A DNA stretch of 64,000 bases from a virus (IMGVR_UViG_3300025000_000075:1-64000), one strand, 5' to 3'. Counted from the first letter of the stretch, positions 26,239 through 35,496 are shown. The notes: generated from the letters alone by a model not told the origin. Translations and numbers: made by a program.

Positions 26239-26889
26239 CTAATATTTAGATTCAATTCTAAACTGGTTTACGTTTGATTTTCTAAAGTAAAGATTAAGAA
26301 TTTCAAGTGGTTCCATTATTTCAAGCATAAGAACAATATAAGCCTCATATGCTAATAAATAGTGTTTCTTGAATTTTGCTTCATCTGTTGGATATTGAGA
26401 GCATTTCCAAGGTTTATTCTTCAAACAATTCATTGTAATACCAAGTCTCAAAACAAAATCAGTAACAGCTTCATCAATACTTACAACCTCTTTAGCTTGA
26501 TGTACTACTTTTTCAAGTGAAATATTAATATCAGTATGTTTTATACCTGAAAGTATACCCAATTCTGTTAAGAAATGTAAGCCATCTGCAAGTTCTTCTT
26601 TTGCATGTAAAAGTTGCTCATTTTGAGTTTCAACATTCTCACTATCATCAAACCATGCTTCAAGTGATTCTCCAATCTCCTCCATTGTTCTCCAAGCCAT
26701 ATCTTTCAATTGTGCTTGGCCTTTTCCATCATGAATATTGACTGGCATATCTTGAGTCCATCTTAAGCCATTCTGGTGTTCAAGAGGTGTATATTTTTGA
26801 GCTAATTGCTCTTGTCTATCAAAAATAAGTTCATATATCTTTGATAAGTGTTCTTCATTAAATTGATCTGGAAAATCATATACGTTCAT
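26239..26889 (-). CDS. all-alpha NTP pyrophosphohydrolase (dUTPase/dCTPase-like)
   Basis: 216 aa. The dimeric dUTPase/MazG fold signature is present: MEEIGESLEAWFD (EExxE) and HAKEELADGLHFLTEL (ExxD) for Mg2+ binding. T4 gp56 (dCTPase-dUTPase), which keeps unmodified dCTP out of phage DNA, belongs to this superfamily; cellular dUTPases of this type are also known. ATG at 26889 follows GGAG. Next to the ThyA-type enzyme and dNMP kinase, a dCTPase role is attractive but unproven. Confidence 0.78.
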   Translation of the reverse strand: MNVYDFPDQFNEEHLSKIYELIFDRQEQLAQKYTPLEHQNGLRWTQDMPVNIHDGKGQAQLKDMAWRTMEEIGESLEAWFDDSENVETQNEQLLHAKEELADGLHFLTELGILSGIKHTDINISLEKVVHQAKEVVSIDEAVTDFVLRLGITMNCLKNKPWKCSQYPTDEAKFKKHYLLAYEAYIVLMLEIMEPLEILNLYFRKSNVNQFRIESKY

Positions 26890-26893
26890 TTTA

Positions 26894-27115
26894 CTACTCC
26901 TGGTTTGGTAATTTATCACATTTTTCACATAAGACTAATGAATCATTATCAAGAATTTTTCCTTCTTTACCTTTAAATGATTCTACATATGTATGTCCAC
27001 AACTTAATTCATACATATAATCTGTTTTCATACTACTGCAAAATTCTTCATTAGATACCTTTCCACAAATTCCTGAACTTCCACCATACATAAATCTTTT
27101 GACAGTTCTTAACAT
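26894..27115 (-). CDS. small Cys-rich protein, 73 aa
   Basis: Possible zinc site CGHTY and CEKCDKL at the C-terminal end, with further Cys in the N-terminal half. Basic N-terminus. No family recognised. Confidence 0.58.
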   Translation of the reverse strand: MLRTVKRFMYGGSSGICGKVSNEEFCSSMKTDYMYELSCGHTYVESFKGKEGKILDNDSLVLCEKCDKLPNQE

Positions 27116-27116
27116 C

Positions 27117-27485
27117 TTATACCTGATTAATACTTTTTAATGTTAATATATTTATTTCATCTCTTAATTTTTGAAAGGCTTCTGTCAATTGTTGCTTTTC
27201 AATTTTAATATTTATACTTCTAGTAATAAATAATTCTATCTCTTGTGTAATCTTGCCTTTGTATATATACCCAAGAAATTTTTTATTCAAGTGCTTGCTA
27301 ATCCTTACTTCAAAAAAACCATGTATTGGTTTTACATACCAACATACTTTACTCTCCCTAATTACCTCTGACATAACAATATATTTATCATCATCTTGTC
27401 CACCAGACCAATATAATAAGAATTCCTTGTCAGGATTTTTAAGCATATAGCTTAATACCAATTTTTCTTTTACTGCATCAAACAT
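27117..27485 (-). CDS. hypothetical protein, 122 aa
   Basis: Not recognised. Strand-rich centre (FLLYWSGGQDDDKYIVMSE, GFFEVRISK) and a helical C-terminus. Starts one base after the exonuclease stop. Confidence 0.62.
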   Translation of the reverse strand: MFDAVKEKLVLSYMLKNPDKEFLLYWSGGQDDDKYIVMSEVIRESKVCWYVKPIHGFFEVRISKHLNKKFLGYIYKGKITQEIELFITRSINIKIEKQQLTEAFQKLRDEINILTLKSINQV

Positions 27486-28388
27486 TTAATTATTAAACCG
27501 GGTTTCAATTTTTTCAGTTAACAAATTTAATACGTCTGTTTTTATTTTAAGATTGCTAAAATTCTCAATAAGATCAGAAGGACTAAAAGCTTTAATTTCA
27601 GAATCTCTTAATACCATGGAGAGTTTCAATCTGTCTGGATTTGGCATTTTAATATCTTCTCTTTCAAGATAATTAATTTTCACTTTTGGATTCTTTAAAT
27701 CAACCAATTCTAGATTAAGCTTAATTCTTTGAAAATCTGCAGGAAATAATTGATTAAGTTTATTCATCAAATCTGGATGCTCATCAATCAATTTTGCTGT
27801 CTTGACCGGACCAAATCCATATAATCCAATAATGTTATCAGATTTATCACCAACAATAGCAAGATATTTTGGTATATCTGCTTTTGATACTCCAAATTCT
27901 TCCATTACCATTTGTTCATTATATTTTATAAGTCCTTTCTTACCGGGTCTAACAATATTTATATTTTTACTCTCATCCATTAATGAAAGTAAATCTTTAT
28001 CTCCAGATATAACTGTGATATCTCTACTAAACTTTTTTACTATAAAGGCAATTATGTCATCTGCTTCATAAGTTAATTTATCAATTTGAACTATTCCACA
28101 ATGCGTTAGTACTTCCTTTAGTATCCTAAAAGACTCTTCAATACGCATTTTTTCAAATTCTTCATTTTCCTTTCTGGATTCTTTATATGCAGGATAATAT
28201 ATCTTTCTCCAATAGGGTTTTTTGTCCCAAGTAATTACAATACTAGAGCCAAACCTATTAGCATAAGAATTAAGGATAGATAAAAACCCATATAACATAC
28301 CCGTAGGTGCGCCACCACTTGATTCAAATTGAATAAAAGTATGGTATGCTCTATAAGCAAGATTAGAACCGTCAATAACTGTTATCAT
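27486..28388 (-). CDS. 5'-3' exonuclease / flap endonuclease (FEN, T4 RNase H-like)
   Basis: 300 aa of the PIN-like FEN family: VIDGSNLAYRAYHTF at the N-terminus, YEADDIIAFIV and ISGDKDLLSL (acidic metal ligands), and VGDKSDNIIGLYGFGPVKTA (second metal site plus helix-hairpin-helix). It should remove RNA primers during Okazaki maturation, supplying the 5'-3' exonuclease that the phage polymerase lacks. Confidence 0.9.
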   Translation of the reverse strand: MITVIDGSNLAYRAYHTFIQFESSGGAPTGMLYGFLSILNSYANRFGSSIVITWDKKPYWRKIYYPAYKESRKENEEFEKMRIEESFRILKEVLTHCGIVQIDKLTYEADDIIAFIVKKFSRDITVISGDKDLLSLMDESKNINIVRPGKKGLIKYNEQMVMEEFGVSKADIPKYLAIVGDKSDNIIGLYGFGPVKTAKLIDEHPDLMNKLNQLFPADFQRIKLNLELVDLKNPKVKINYLEREDIKMPNPDRLKLSMVLRDSEIKAFSPSDLIENFSNLKIKTDVLNLLTEKIETRFNN

Positions 28389-28867
28389 TGCTGCGCCTTT
28401 ATAATTTTCAAGTAGCGTTTTCCATCAAGCATAGTATCTTCAATTAGGTTTTTCATGGTTAATTCTTCAATAACTTTTCTCAATCTTGTTCTTGGAGATT
28501 GACCATATTTACTATATTCAAACTTGACATCTACAGTATCATATAGCTCTTTATAAAAGATACCATTCTTACTTTCAAATATAGTTTTTACTATAAATGA
28601 TTTTTTTGATTCTGTTGGATTCTCTTTATTTCTTTGAATTGAATATTTTACATTCTTCATTAGTTGAAATTCATTTACCATATTCATGTATTTTGAATAT
28701 ACTAAATCTAAGAAAGGTTCCCCATCTTCAATATGATCAGGCATTTCTAAATCAAATTCCTCTTTTACTAAAGCAAGTCTCTGAGAAAAAGGTAAATCAT
28801 AGTTTAGAACACATCTTCTAAAATCCTCTTTCCCAATTATTTTTACTGAATTATTATCAGTAGACAT
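28385..28867 (-). CDS. hypothetical protein, possible winged helix, 160 aa
   Basis: The C-terminal part (GIFYKELYDTVDVKFE, RTRLRKVIEELTMKNLIED, GKRYLKI) has the helix-turn-helix-strand rhythm of a winged-helix domain. N-terminus helical. Possibly DNA-binding; no family recognised. First gene behind its own promoter. Confidence 0.6.
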   Translation of the reverse strand: MSTDNNSVKIIGKEDFRRCVLNYDLPFSQRLALVKEEFDLEMPDHIEDGEPFLDLVYSKYMNMVNEFQLMKNVKYSIQRNKENPTESKKSFIVKTIFESKNGIFYKELYDTVDVKFEYSKYGQSPRTRLRKVIEELTMKNLIEDTMLDGKRYLKIIKAQQ

Positions 28868-28890
28868 AATAAATCCTTTTTATTTATTTA

Positions 28891-28898
28891 CAAATATA
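28891..28898 (-). promoter_or_regulatory. TATATTTG promoter box (leftward)
   Basis: TATATTTG leftward, 24 bases before the 28867 start. It marks the start of the exonuclease, dCTPase-like, ACP and ThyA-type operon. Confidence 0.7.
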
Positions 28899-28903
28899 AT
28901 ATA

Positions 28904-29305
28904 TCATTGATTTTTATTTCCTTGTTCCATTAATTTTTTATGATATTGAAACTTATAGTCTCTTAAAAGATTTCTAGCCTCAATCCAAGTTGGATCCTTA
29001 CTATCAACTAATTCTTTAATCTTTTGACTAACAAGTTCTACTAACCATTTGGTTATTGGGGGTTTTCTATCAACTTTTTCTGTTCTATATGTGAGCATTA
29101 AATATAAAGCAAAAGTTTGAAATGCTTCTACATTCATTTTGGGTATATTAACTTTAAGTTGATGATATCTTTCATTCTTCTTTCTGTTGGTTCTTAAGCC
29201 AATTCCACTAATAAAAAATGATTCTATACCTTTCTTTTCAAGTAAAAATTTATCAATGTCTTGTTCAAATTCATTCTTAGTATTAATTTTTCTTTTATTC
29301 TCCAT
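28904..29305 (-). CDS. hypothetical protein, 133 aa
   Basis: Basic helical protein with no recognised family. Last gene of the initiator operon, ending just before the next promoter. Confidence 0.62.
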   Translation of the reverse strand: MENKRKINTKNEFEQDIDKFLLEKKGIESFFISGIGLRTNRKKNERYHQLKVNIPKMNVEAFQTFALYLMLTYRTEKVDRKPPITKWLVELVSQKIKELVDSKDPTWIEARNLLRDYKFQYHKKLMEQGNKNQ

Positions 29306-30826
29306 CTATAATTCTCCATTAAAAAACTTATTTATATAATCAATAAAGTCTTCCTCAGTTTCAACAATTTTAATTATTGATGCTTTAGTCTTTTTATAAA
29401 TATCTAGTCTTTCCTCAGAATGTTTTCTTAAATGTCCTACTTTTGTAATCCATTTATATTCTTCTTTTTGAATCTTATTAACTCCATCATCATCATAAGT
29501 GTCAATAAGCAATACTTTACCTTTAGTCTTAGTAACTCTTGCTCCTCTTCCTTTTTCTTGTACAACTAACCTCTCTGATTTTTTAGCAGAACCTCTTACA
29601 ATAGCATCAACACTTGGGATATTGAGACCTTCTTTTCCCACAGTTAATACTATATTATTGATTTCCTTATTTTCTAGCTGAGTATATATTCTTTTTCTTT
29701 CTTTTAATTTAGTATCACCCGTTACTTCAATAATCTCATCGCTTATCTGCCTTAATAAATCTAACTGGAATTTTTTACTATCAATCATTAACAAGCTTGT
29801 TCCATCATGTTGATTAATAGTCTGAATAGCTTTTAAAAGCATATAATTTCTATTTTCATTTAAATAAATATTATTCTTTGTGGCTTCTTTCTCATCTTCA
29901 TAGAAAGGAACTTTATGCTTATAGATTAATATATAAGGTTTTGCCAATCTACCAATTGATATTAAATAATCTTCATCAATTTGTATTAGCTTTTTACCAC
30001 AGACAGCTTGAATGAATAATTCACTTTCTTCTGGAGTTGCTGAAAAACCAAATCTATTCTCAGCAGGACAAGCCATTGCAATTTTATAGTAACCAGTGTA
30101 TCCTTGAGGAATTCTTCTAATAATCCTTCCACCTTTCTTTATAATTTTTGCTTTAGTAAAATTAGCATGATGTGCTTCATCTAACATAATTGTATTAAAT
30201 TGTTCTAACCAGCCATTAGAAACTAATTCATCAAATGAAGAATCGAGTGTATCAACACTAGCAACTTTAATTCTGCTTTGAGAAGCATAAATAGATTCTT
30301 TACCAATGATAAAATCAATATCTTCATTTAATGCATTAAATATATCAAATCCTATTTGTTCAACTAAATCAATACTGGGTACTATAACAAGTGCTTTACC
30401 TTTGAAATGTCCTAGCAACGTAGCAATAATAGTAGTTTTTCCTCCTCCAGTAGCAATATGATAATAACCTCTTCTATTTTCAATCCCAATATCAATAGCT
30501 AGTTTTTGTTTATCATAAAAATCATAATCAAATTTAGCGTGTTGTTCCTCAATTATATCCTTATAATTTCTTTCATCAATTATATTTAATTCAATTGATT
30601 CTGGTACTTCTTCAACAACTTTGTTAAACAAGCCTGTAGGAAATTTTCTTAAATTCAAATTTGCTAAACATAAAGATTTATCTTGATGGATTATCTCTCC
30701 ATTACCTCTGTGAAATGCAGAATACTCAAATTTACATGCTTGTTGCACATAGTTATACATCTCATATGGATTCTCTTCTTTATTAATAGAGAAATAAGTA
30801 TAATTATGTTGTATTCTTAGATTCAT
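29306..30826 (-). CDS. superfamily 2 helicase (UvsW-like)
   Basis: 506 aa. SF2 motifs: HIATGGGKTTIIATLL (I, Walker A), IMLDEAHHANF (II, DEAH), RFGFSATPEE (III), LLMIDSKKFQLDLL (IV), and EKGRGARVTKTKG (VI). GLNIPSVDAIVRGSA is motif V. T4 UvsW remodels stalled forks and unwinds R-loops and recombination intermediates; size and motif pattern fit. ATGA overlap with the sigma-like gene. Confidence 0.85.
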   Translation of the reverse strand: MNLRIQHNYTYFSINKEENPYEMYNYVQQACKFEYSAFHRGNGEIIHQDKSLCLANLNLRKFPTGLFNKVVEEVPESIELNIIDERNYKDIIEEQHAKFDYDFYDKQKLAIDIGIENRRGYYHIATGGGKTTIIATLLGHFKGKALVIVPSIDLVEQIGFDIFNALNEDIDFIIGKESIYASQSRIKVASVDTLDSSFDELVSNGWLEQFNTIMLDEAHHANFTKAKIIKKGGRIIRRIPQGYTGYYKIAMACPAENRFGFSATPEESELFIQAVCGKKLIQIDEDYLISIGRLAKPYILIYKHKVPFYEDEKEATKNNIYLNENRNYMLLKAIQTINQHDGTSLLMIDSKKFQLDLLRQISDEIIEVTGDTKLKERKRIYTQLENKEINNIVLTVGKEGLNIPSVDAIVRGSAKKSERLVVQEKGRGARVTKTKGKVLLIDTYDDDGVNKIQKEEYKWITKVGHLRKHSEERLDIYKKTKASIIKIVETEEDFIDYINKFFNGEL

Positions 30827-31482
30827 GATAATGACTTAGTGATATAATCTATAAATTTAGAATTTATAGAAGAAGTATTAATATCAACATTATGAAACAT
30901 TGCTCTTATCTTTTTCATAGGTTTTGCAATACCATTTCGTCTACTATAACCAATGATTTTTGCGATAGTTTCTCTTTTCATGTTTGGAAACATAAGTTTT
31001 AATTGAAAGATATTACCAATTTTTTGACCAGACTTCCCTCTAAAAACTCCTTGTATTTCTTTTATAAATTTTATAAGTGTACCATCTGATACATAAACCC
31101 TAATATCAAAATCCATTGGAACTTCAATCTCAATATCATAATTTTCAATTTCTAAATTTGGGTCCATATGAGAATTTATAACCATACCTGATTTTTTAAA
31201 AATTGAAATAATTTCTTTAACCACTGCTTGTTTTACAAGCATATATATCCATGCGTGTGGAGAGTTATTTTTTAATGGATTATATGTTTTTAATGCTTTT
31301 ATATAACCAAAATAGGCAATAGATTCAAAATCTTCTTTTAATAATATTCCTGATTTATCCTCATAATACTTTAAATACCAAGATCTTTTTAGTTTATAAA
31401 AGTAGTAACATAATTCTTTATCAGTTACTTTACCTTCTTGATATTTTGCACAAAATTTAACTAATTCCTCATTTTCTATCAT
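30823..31482 (-). CDS. sigma-70-like factor (region 2 and region 4-like)
   Basis: 219 aa from the ATG of MIENEELV. A region 2-like segment (DFESIAYFGYIKALKTYNP, HAWIYMLVKQAVVKEI) is followed by a region 4-like helix-turn-helix (LKLMFPNMKRETIAKIIGY, GIAKPMKKIRAMF). It may redirect host RNA polymerase to phage promoters such as the TATATTTG set, several of which lack an obvious -33 TTTG. Overlaps the helicase gene by 14 bases. Confidence 0.65.
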   Translation of the reverse strand: MIENEELVKFCAKYQEGKVTDKELCYYFYKLKRSWYLKYYEDKSGILLKEDFESIAYFGYIKALKTYNPLKNNSPHAWIYMLVKQAVVKEIISIFKKSGMVINSHMDPNLEIENYDIEIEVPMDFDIRVYVSDGTLIKFIKEIQGVFRGKSGQKIGNIFQLKLMFPNMKRETIAKIIGYSRRNGIAKPMKKIRAMFHNVDINTSSINSKFIDYITKSLS

Positions 31483-32818
31483 TTTGAGTCTCAATATTAG
31501 AAGATGGTTGACTTAGACCTTTTTTCTTAATACCTTGATTACTTGGATCTTTTGAAATAAATTTTCCTATGTCTTCTTGGAAAGGAATATCCATCTCAAA
31601 TAATGGCCCATTATTTTGTTTTGCAATGATCCATGTAATGTTTGATTCTACTAATTTTCTATCATGAGCTTTTGGATAATGTAAAAAGAATACTGTTCTT
31701 GCAACTTCTTCATATGCTCCAGAATCTTTTAAATCAGATAGTTGTGGAATCATACTCTTTCTTTTAGTAAGATCTCTATTTAATTGTACTATAACACAAA
31801 TATGTATATTTAATTCTTTTGCAATAGCAAGCATCTCAGTTAAACACTTTGTTACTTGTTGAGCTTTATTTGATGTACTATTTACAACATCTTTTATTCT
31901 ATCAAATAAATCAAAGAATGCAATTTCAATACCTTTTCTCTTTAGCATTCTTAATTCACTTTTTATCTCAGCGAGAGATTTACTTATACCTTCAATTAAA
32001 TGGTAATTCCAAGTAGCAATCTTTTCTCTTGCTTCCATTAATTTTATCTTTCTAAAATCTGTATCTTCCCATATGTGGCAATCTACAATAAATTGACCAG
32101 GTATCCCACTGACTAAAGATTCTAGTCTATCAGATTCAACTTCCATTGTTTGCTCAAGAGCATAGTTTACTACACCTACTCCTTGCTCACACATATTTTT
32201 AATTAGATTAGTTTTTAGGGCAGATTTACCATTTGAGGGTCTTGCAGCAATTACTGATATTTCCCCCCTTGATATTTTATAGGTTAAAATATTATCAATT
32301 TCTTCAAAGCCTGTAAGAATCCATTTTCTTTCTCTTTTTTCTTTATCCTGTTGAGCTCTAAACTCAAGATAGTTTGTACCTGAGACTACATTTGATGAAT
32401 AAGTCTTTGTATCAAAAACTGAATCAATATCTCTTATAATAGTATCAAAAGAAGTATTATCATTATTAAGCCTTTTTGATACTTCTTTTAATTTTTGATC
32501 TGTAATTCTTCTGTTCTTCTTATCATGTAAAATCTCAATAATAGAATCAAACTTCTCTTCAACATAGAATTTGTCTTCAATATTGAATAGTTCTTCAAGA
32601 CTCAAAGGTTTTCCCATATTCTCAAGCATTGAATTTACTGAGAATATATCAACTTCTTTTTGCTGCTCAATAACTTTTCTAATTGCTCTAAATACTACGA
32701 TAAAATTTGGATTTGCAAAATCTCCATCATCTAATTCACCAATTCCTTTGAATGCAGCTTCTCGGCTATTAAGCATTAAACCAACTGCTAATTGCTCGGA
32801 TAAAAAATCTTCAATCAT
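31469..32818 (-). CDS. dnaB-like: replicative DNA helicase, DnaB family
   Basis: 449 aa. N-terminal DnaB domain (LMLNSREAAFKGIGELDDGDF), then a RecA-like core with Walker A (ARPSNGKSALKTNLI), the DnaB YALEQT sensor element, Walker B (IEIAFFDLFDRI) and motif IV (ICVIVQLNRDLTKR). A hexameric 5'-3' fork helicase, working with the DnaG-type primase and PolA-family polymerase encoded here. Confidence 0.92.
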   Translation of the reverse strand: MIEDFLSEQLAVGLMLNSREAAFKGIGELDDGDFANPNFIVVFRAIRKVIEQQKEVDIFSVNSMLENMGKPLSLEELFNIEDKFYVEEKFDSIIEILHDKKNRRITDQKLKEVSKRLNNDNTSFDTIIRDIDSVFDTKTYSSNVVSGTNYLEFRAQQDKEKRERKWILTGFEEIDNILTYKISRGEISVIAARPSNGKSALKTNLIKNMCEQGVGVVNYALEQTMEVESDRLESLVSGIPGQFIVDCHIWEDTDFRKIKLMEAREKIATWNYHLIEGISKSLAEIKSELRMLKRKGIEIAFFDLFDRIKDVVNSTSNKAQQVTKCLTEMLAIAKELNIHICVIVQLNRDLTKRKSMIPQLSDLKDSGAYEEVARTVFFLHYPKAHDRKLVESNITWIIAKQNNGPLFEMDIPFQEDIGKFISKDPSNQGIKKKGLSQPSSNIETQNDRK

Positions 32819-33336
32819 ATTGTGCCCTTGGACTTGATCAGGATGTTTAATGAGTGGTTTGAGATTAATTTCTGTAAAGATTTAGGGGCAAATTCCCAAT
32901 CTTCACTTGATGGGACATTTAGTATGATTAATTTTGTCTGATTATAAATAGTCTCAATATAATTATTTAATGCTTCTTTTTGTATATTATTATATAATGA
33001 AAATTCTAAATTGTCAAGAAGCCTCATATCATATGTAGATCGACTTAATTCTCTTATGCTGTCATACTGCCAACTATTTGTTATTCTTACGCATTTAGTA
33101 CGTATGAATTTACTTTCCATAAAGGTAGTAATCAAGTAATTATAGATTAAATTTCCAATAAATGTATCACCTGTAAAAGATATGATTTTTGGGTCTACAT
33201 CTGGAAAACTATTAATTACTTTATTTAATGCTTCCAAGCTGGCTTCACTTAATGAAGATTCAATAAGTGATGGATCAGTTAAATTAAGGTACCTTAAATT
33301 CCAGTCTTCTTCATATTTTTTAAGACCATCTGTCAT
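32815..33336 (-). CDS. possible helicase loader, 173 aa
   Basis: No clear family. The segment KIISFTGDTFIGNLIYNYL looks like a degenerate P-loop, with TKLIILNVPSSEDWEF as a strand after it. Between a replication initiator and the DnaB helicase is the standard phage position for a DnaC-type loader, so that role is inferred from context. ATGA overlaps on both sides. Confidence 0.4.
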   Translation of the reverse strand: MTDGLKKYEEDWNLRYLNLTDPSLIESSLSEASLEALNKVINSFPDVDPKIISFTGDTFIGNLIYNYLITTFMESKFIRTKCVRITNSWQYDSIRELSRSTYDMRLLDNLEFSLYNNIQKEALNNYIETIYNQTKLIILNVPSSEDWEFAPKSLQKLISNHSLNILIKSKGTI

Positions 33337-34127
33337 AAAAATTTAATCCCATGAGAATTAGAAGTTCTATTTGCTGCTTTAATCTGTACTAAGCCTTTAA
33401 AGAAATTTTTCTGGAGAGTAGTACAATCAATAATAACTTTCTGCCAGAAATTTGTGTGGCTTGTAAAATAATCAACTACTTTTTGATATTCTTCCAATGA
33501 TACAGAAGGATTAGCTTTCACAAGAGTAAATATTTTTCTTATCTCACTATTTCTATCTTTAGTAGTGAGATATACTTCTCTTATATTTTTTTCCTTTAAT
33601 TTTAAATACAAATATTCAACTACATCAATTGCCAAGATAAACTTTGGATCTTTCATCAATTCTGCTTGCTCTTTCTTTCTTTGTTTTCTACGCTCTGTTT
33701 TAGTTGTGCATTTGATTTTTGAAGTAGCAGGTATACTTAACTGTTCTAGTTTTTTAGTATATATATTCTGAGGTATATATACTTGCTCTATCAATCCTTC
33801 AATAGTAGTTAAATCATTTTCAAATATAGTAGATTGCATATCAATAATTTGATCATTTGTCCAATCTTCAACATGAAAAGATACAAATCCAGAAGGGAAT
33901 AAAACACCTAATTCATTTTTATTAATATTATATTCAAAGTGTTCTGCTGCTTCAAGTTTATTTAATAGAAAAAATACTTGTTGATGGCTACCATCAAATG
34001 ATTTCTTAATAACATTTAAATTAAATTGTGAGGATATATTGCTGCGACAAAGAAAGAGGTAGAATAAAAGTTTAGCCTCTGAATTACTCAGACTAGTAAA
34101 TTGTTCTGGTGAAATTATATTAATCAT
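33333..34127 (-). CDS. replication initiation protein (phage O/DnaD-like)
   Basis: 264 aa. The N-terminus looks like a winged helix (LSNSEAKLLFYLFLCR, DGSHQQVFFLLNKLEAAEHF). The C-terminus (YQKVVDYFTSHTNFWQKVIIDCTTLQKNFFKGLV) matches the tail of phage replisome organisers that recruit helicase loaders. It is the first leftward gene at the divergence point, next to the inverted-repeat region that could be the origin. Confidence 0.65.
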   Translation of the reverse strand: MINIISPEQFTSLSNSEAKLLFYLFLCRSNISSQFNLNVIKKSFDGSHQQVFFLLNKLEAAEHFEYNINKNELGVLFPSGFVSFHVEDWTNDQIIDMQSTIFENDLTTIEGLIEQVYIPQNIYTKKLEQLSIPATSKIKCTTKTERRKQRKKEQAELMKDPKFILAIDVVEYLYLKLKEKNIREVYLTTKDRNSEIRKIFTLVKANPSVSLEEYQKVVDYFTSHTNFWQKVIIDCTTLQKNFFKGLVQIKAANRTSNSHGIKFL

Positions 34128-34156
34128 ATTGAAAATTTACTCCAAAATTGATGTGA

Positions 34157-34164
34157 CAAAATTA
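34157..34164 (-). promoter_or_regulatory. TAATTTTG promoter box (leftward)
   Basis: TAATTTTG (TAnnTTTG) followed by TCACATCAATTTTGGAG, 30 bases before the initiator start. It would drive the initiator-loader-helicase-sigma-UvsW operon. Confidence 0.6.
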
Positions 34165-34196
34165 AACAATCAGTTACTCCATTGGTGCGAAATTAA

Positions 34197-34364
34197 TTGA
34201 ATCCAGAAGAATATAAGATATTGTTTGAAGAATTAGTTTCACTACTAAATGATCCAGAATTTAACTTATGGTTAAAATCTCAGGAGAATGAAGATAATTT
34301 TACAGATTGTATAGAAACACTATCAAATATGATTGAAAACTATAAAAGAGATAAGGTTAATTAA
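34197..34364 (+). CDS. small hypothetical protein, 55 aa (TTG start)
   Basis: A TTG-initiated frame reading NPEEYKILFEELVSLLND and ending in a TAATG overlap with the next gene. The coupling argues for translation, but no SD or promoter box is evident and the TTG is a guess. Acidic, helical. Confidence 0.45.
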   Translation: MNPEEYKILFEELVSLLNDPEFNLWLKSQENEDNFTDCIETLSNMIENYKRDKVN

Positions 34365-34588
34365 TGGATGAGAAAGAGATTAAAATAACGTCCAATACCC
34401 CTGTTGAGCAACTTATAGAAAAAATTGCTTTAGGCGAACTCCAATTAGAGGGTAGAGGTTATATCAATAAAAACTCCGGAGTTGTAGGATTGATGATATA
34501 TGTAAAGGATTCTCCCAGTGAAATAATTGATATCTACTATGAAAATTATCTTGAATCTGATGGAAAGCTACTTAAGATTGGTGGCTAA
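34364..34588 (+). CDS. hypothetical protein, 74 aa
   Basis: Not recognised. First ATG-started rightward gene; compact alpha/beta look (GYINKNSGVVGLMIYVKD). Coupled to the small upstream frame. Confidence 0.55.
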   Translation: MDEKEIKITSNTPVEQLIEKIALGELQLEGRGYINKNSGVVGLMIYVKDSPSEIIDIYYENYLESDGKLLKIGG

Positions 34589-34765
34589 TAATCTCAATAA
34601 AATAAAGTATACTCAGAGTTGCGGAAAATTCCAATATATTTAACTAAAAAGCTATTTAACTTATTTTAGTTTTAAATTATTAACCTTATTTATATATAAT
34701 ATATTAGGATTTTCGAACTCGGTGTTCTTCAAATTGAGAGTTTTAAACTTTTTACAGATTGATTT

Positions 34766-34848
34766 TTGAACCGCCAGAAAAAGTCAAAACACACAAGTTA
34801 CTTTTGACTTGTTATATGACATATTCACTAATGAAGTCAACGGTTCAA
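34766..34848. repeat. nested inverted repeat
   Basis: Outer arms TTGAACCG (34766-34773) and CGGTTCAA (34841-34848) enclose inner arms AAGTCAAAA (34781-34789) and TTTTGACTT (34802-34810). A third pair, ACAAGT/ACTTGT, is nested in the loop (34793-34798, 34807-34812). Such dyads suit initiator binding or cruciform extrusion; a non-coding RNA is an alternative. Confidence 0.65.
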
Positions 34849-35080
34849 CGGGTGTTTTTAAATTAAATTTGAATTAAATTATGGTAAACAAGATCTTAAC
34901 ATTTATATTATTAACATTCTGATATAAAATATAAAAGCAACTACGGGCGAGCGCATTGGAAAGAAGTTTATTTATTAGAATATTTTGATTATCAATTATT
35001 TCACTAATAAGATACATTTTATATTTTATCAATAAAGTATGGTTCTAAAAATTTTTCACATCAAAAAATAAAAGATGTAA

Positions 35081-35088
35081 TATATTTG
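35081..35088 (+). promoter_or_regulatory. TATATTTG promoter box
   Basis: TATATTTG followed by TTGTCTCAAATAAT, 48 bases before the histone-like gene. First rightward member of the promoter set. Confidence 0.75.
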
Positions 35089-35136
35089 TTGTCTCAAATA
35101 ATAAATTAATTTCAACCACTAAAAGGAGCCAAACAA

Positions 35137-35394
35137 ATGGCAGAAGTAAAAACAGAATCCGTTGCAACAGAAACTGCAGTAGTAGATCCAACACAAGGTG
35201 AATTGCTTTGTGGTAAATTAGATGAAATTACTGAACAGTTGAAAACAGATATTATTCGCTTTTTTGATAAGGGTATGAAAGCTCCAGGCAAAAGAGTAAA
35301 TACTGGCAGTTCTGCAATGACCAAATTCATGAAGGAACTTAGAGCTGCTTTAAGAGAGAAACGCGAAACAATTGCATCTGCACCTCAAGCTTAA
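35137..35394 (+). CDS. histone H1/Hc1-like DNA-binding protein
   Basis: 85 aa. After an acidic N-terminus, residues about 27-80 (KLDEITEQLKTDIIRFFDKGM, then KAPGKR, FMKELRAALREKR) follow the Bacteroidota H1-like pattern of a helix, KGxKAxGxR and a basic helix. It probably coats or compacts phage or host DNA. Strong leader ACTAAAAGGAGCCAAACAA before the ATG, identical to that of the MAKL protein at 39596, implies high expression. A terminator follows. Confidence 0.72.
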   Translation: MAEVKTESVATETAVVDPTQGELLCGKLDEITEQLKTDIIRFFDKGMKAPGKRVNTGSSAMTKFMKELRAALREKRETIASAPQA

Positions 35395-35418
35395 TATTCT
35401 TCTAAATATTCTTAGTCT

Positions 35419-35450
35419 AGAAATGCCAGAATTTATTTTCTGGCATTTCT
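35419..35450 (+). terminator. rho-independent terminator after the histone-like gene
   Basis: AGAAATGCCAGAA pairs perfectly with TTCTGGCATTTCT (13 bp) around TTTATT. No long T tract follows (GTATTAATG), but stem length and position support termination, perhaps in both directions. Confidence 0.75.
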
Positions 35451-35465
35451 GTATTAATGATGAAT

Positions 35466-35473
35466 TATATTTG
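35466..35473 (+). promoter_or_regulatory. TATATTTG promoter box
   Basis: TATATTTG 23 bases before the 35497 gene, directly after the terminator hairpin. Confidence 0.7.
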
Positions 35474-35496
35474 TTGAATAAAAATAAATAATTGAT

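Larger units (their letters stand above)
34589..35136. other. divergence-region non-coding tract, candidate origin
   Basis: About 550 bases with no supported gene. It is very AT-rich (for example ATTTATATATAATATATTA near 34690-34710) and includes a nested inverted repeat at 34766-34848 and the promoter at 35081. Gene orientation is divergent around it and the initiator gene lies beside it, as expected for a phage origin. Confidence 0.45.

Noticed and set aside
34860-35060. Second pentamer-periodic tract in the divergence region
   Set aside because: Local TTAAA-like strings exist but T positions do not keep a five-base phase.
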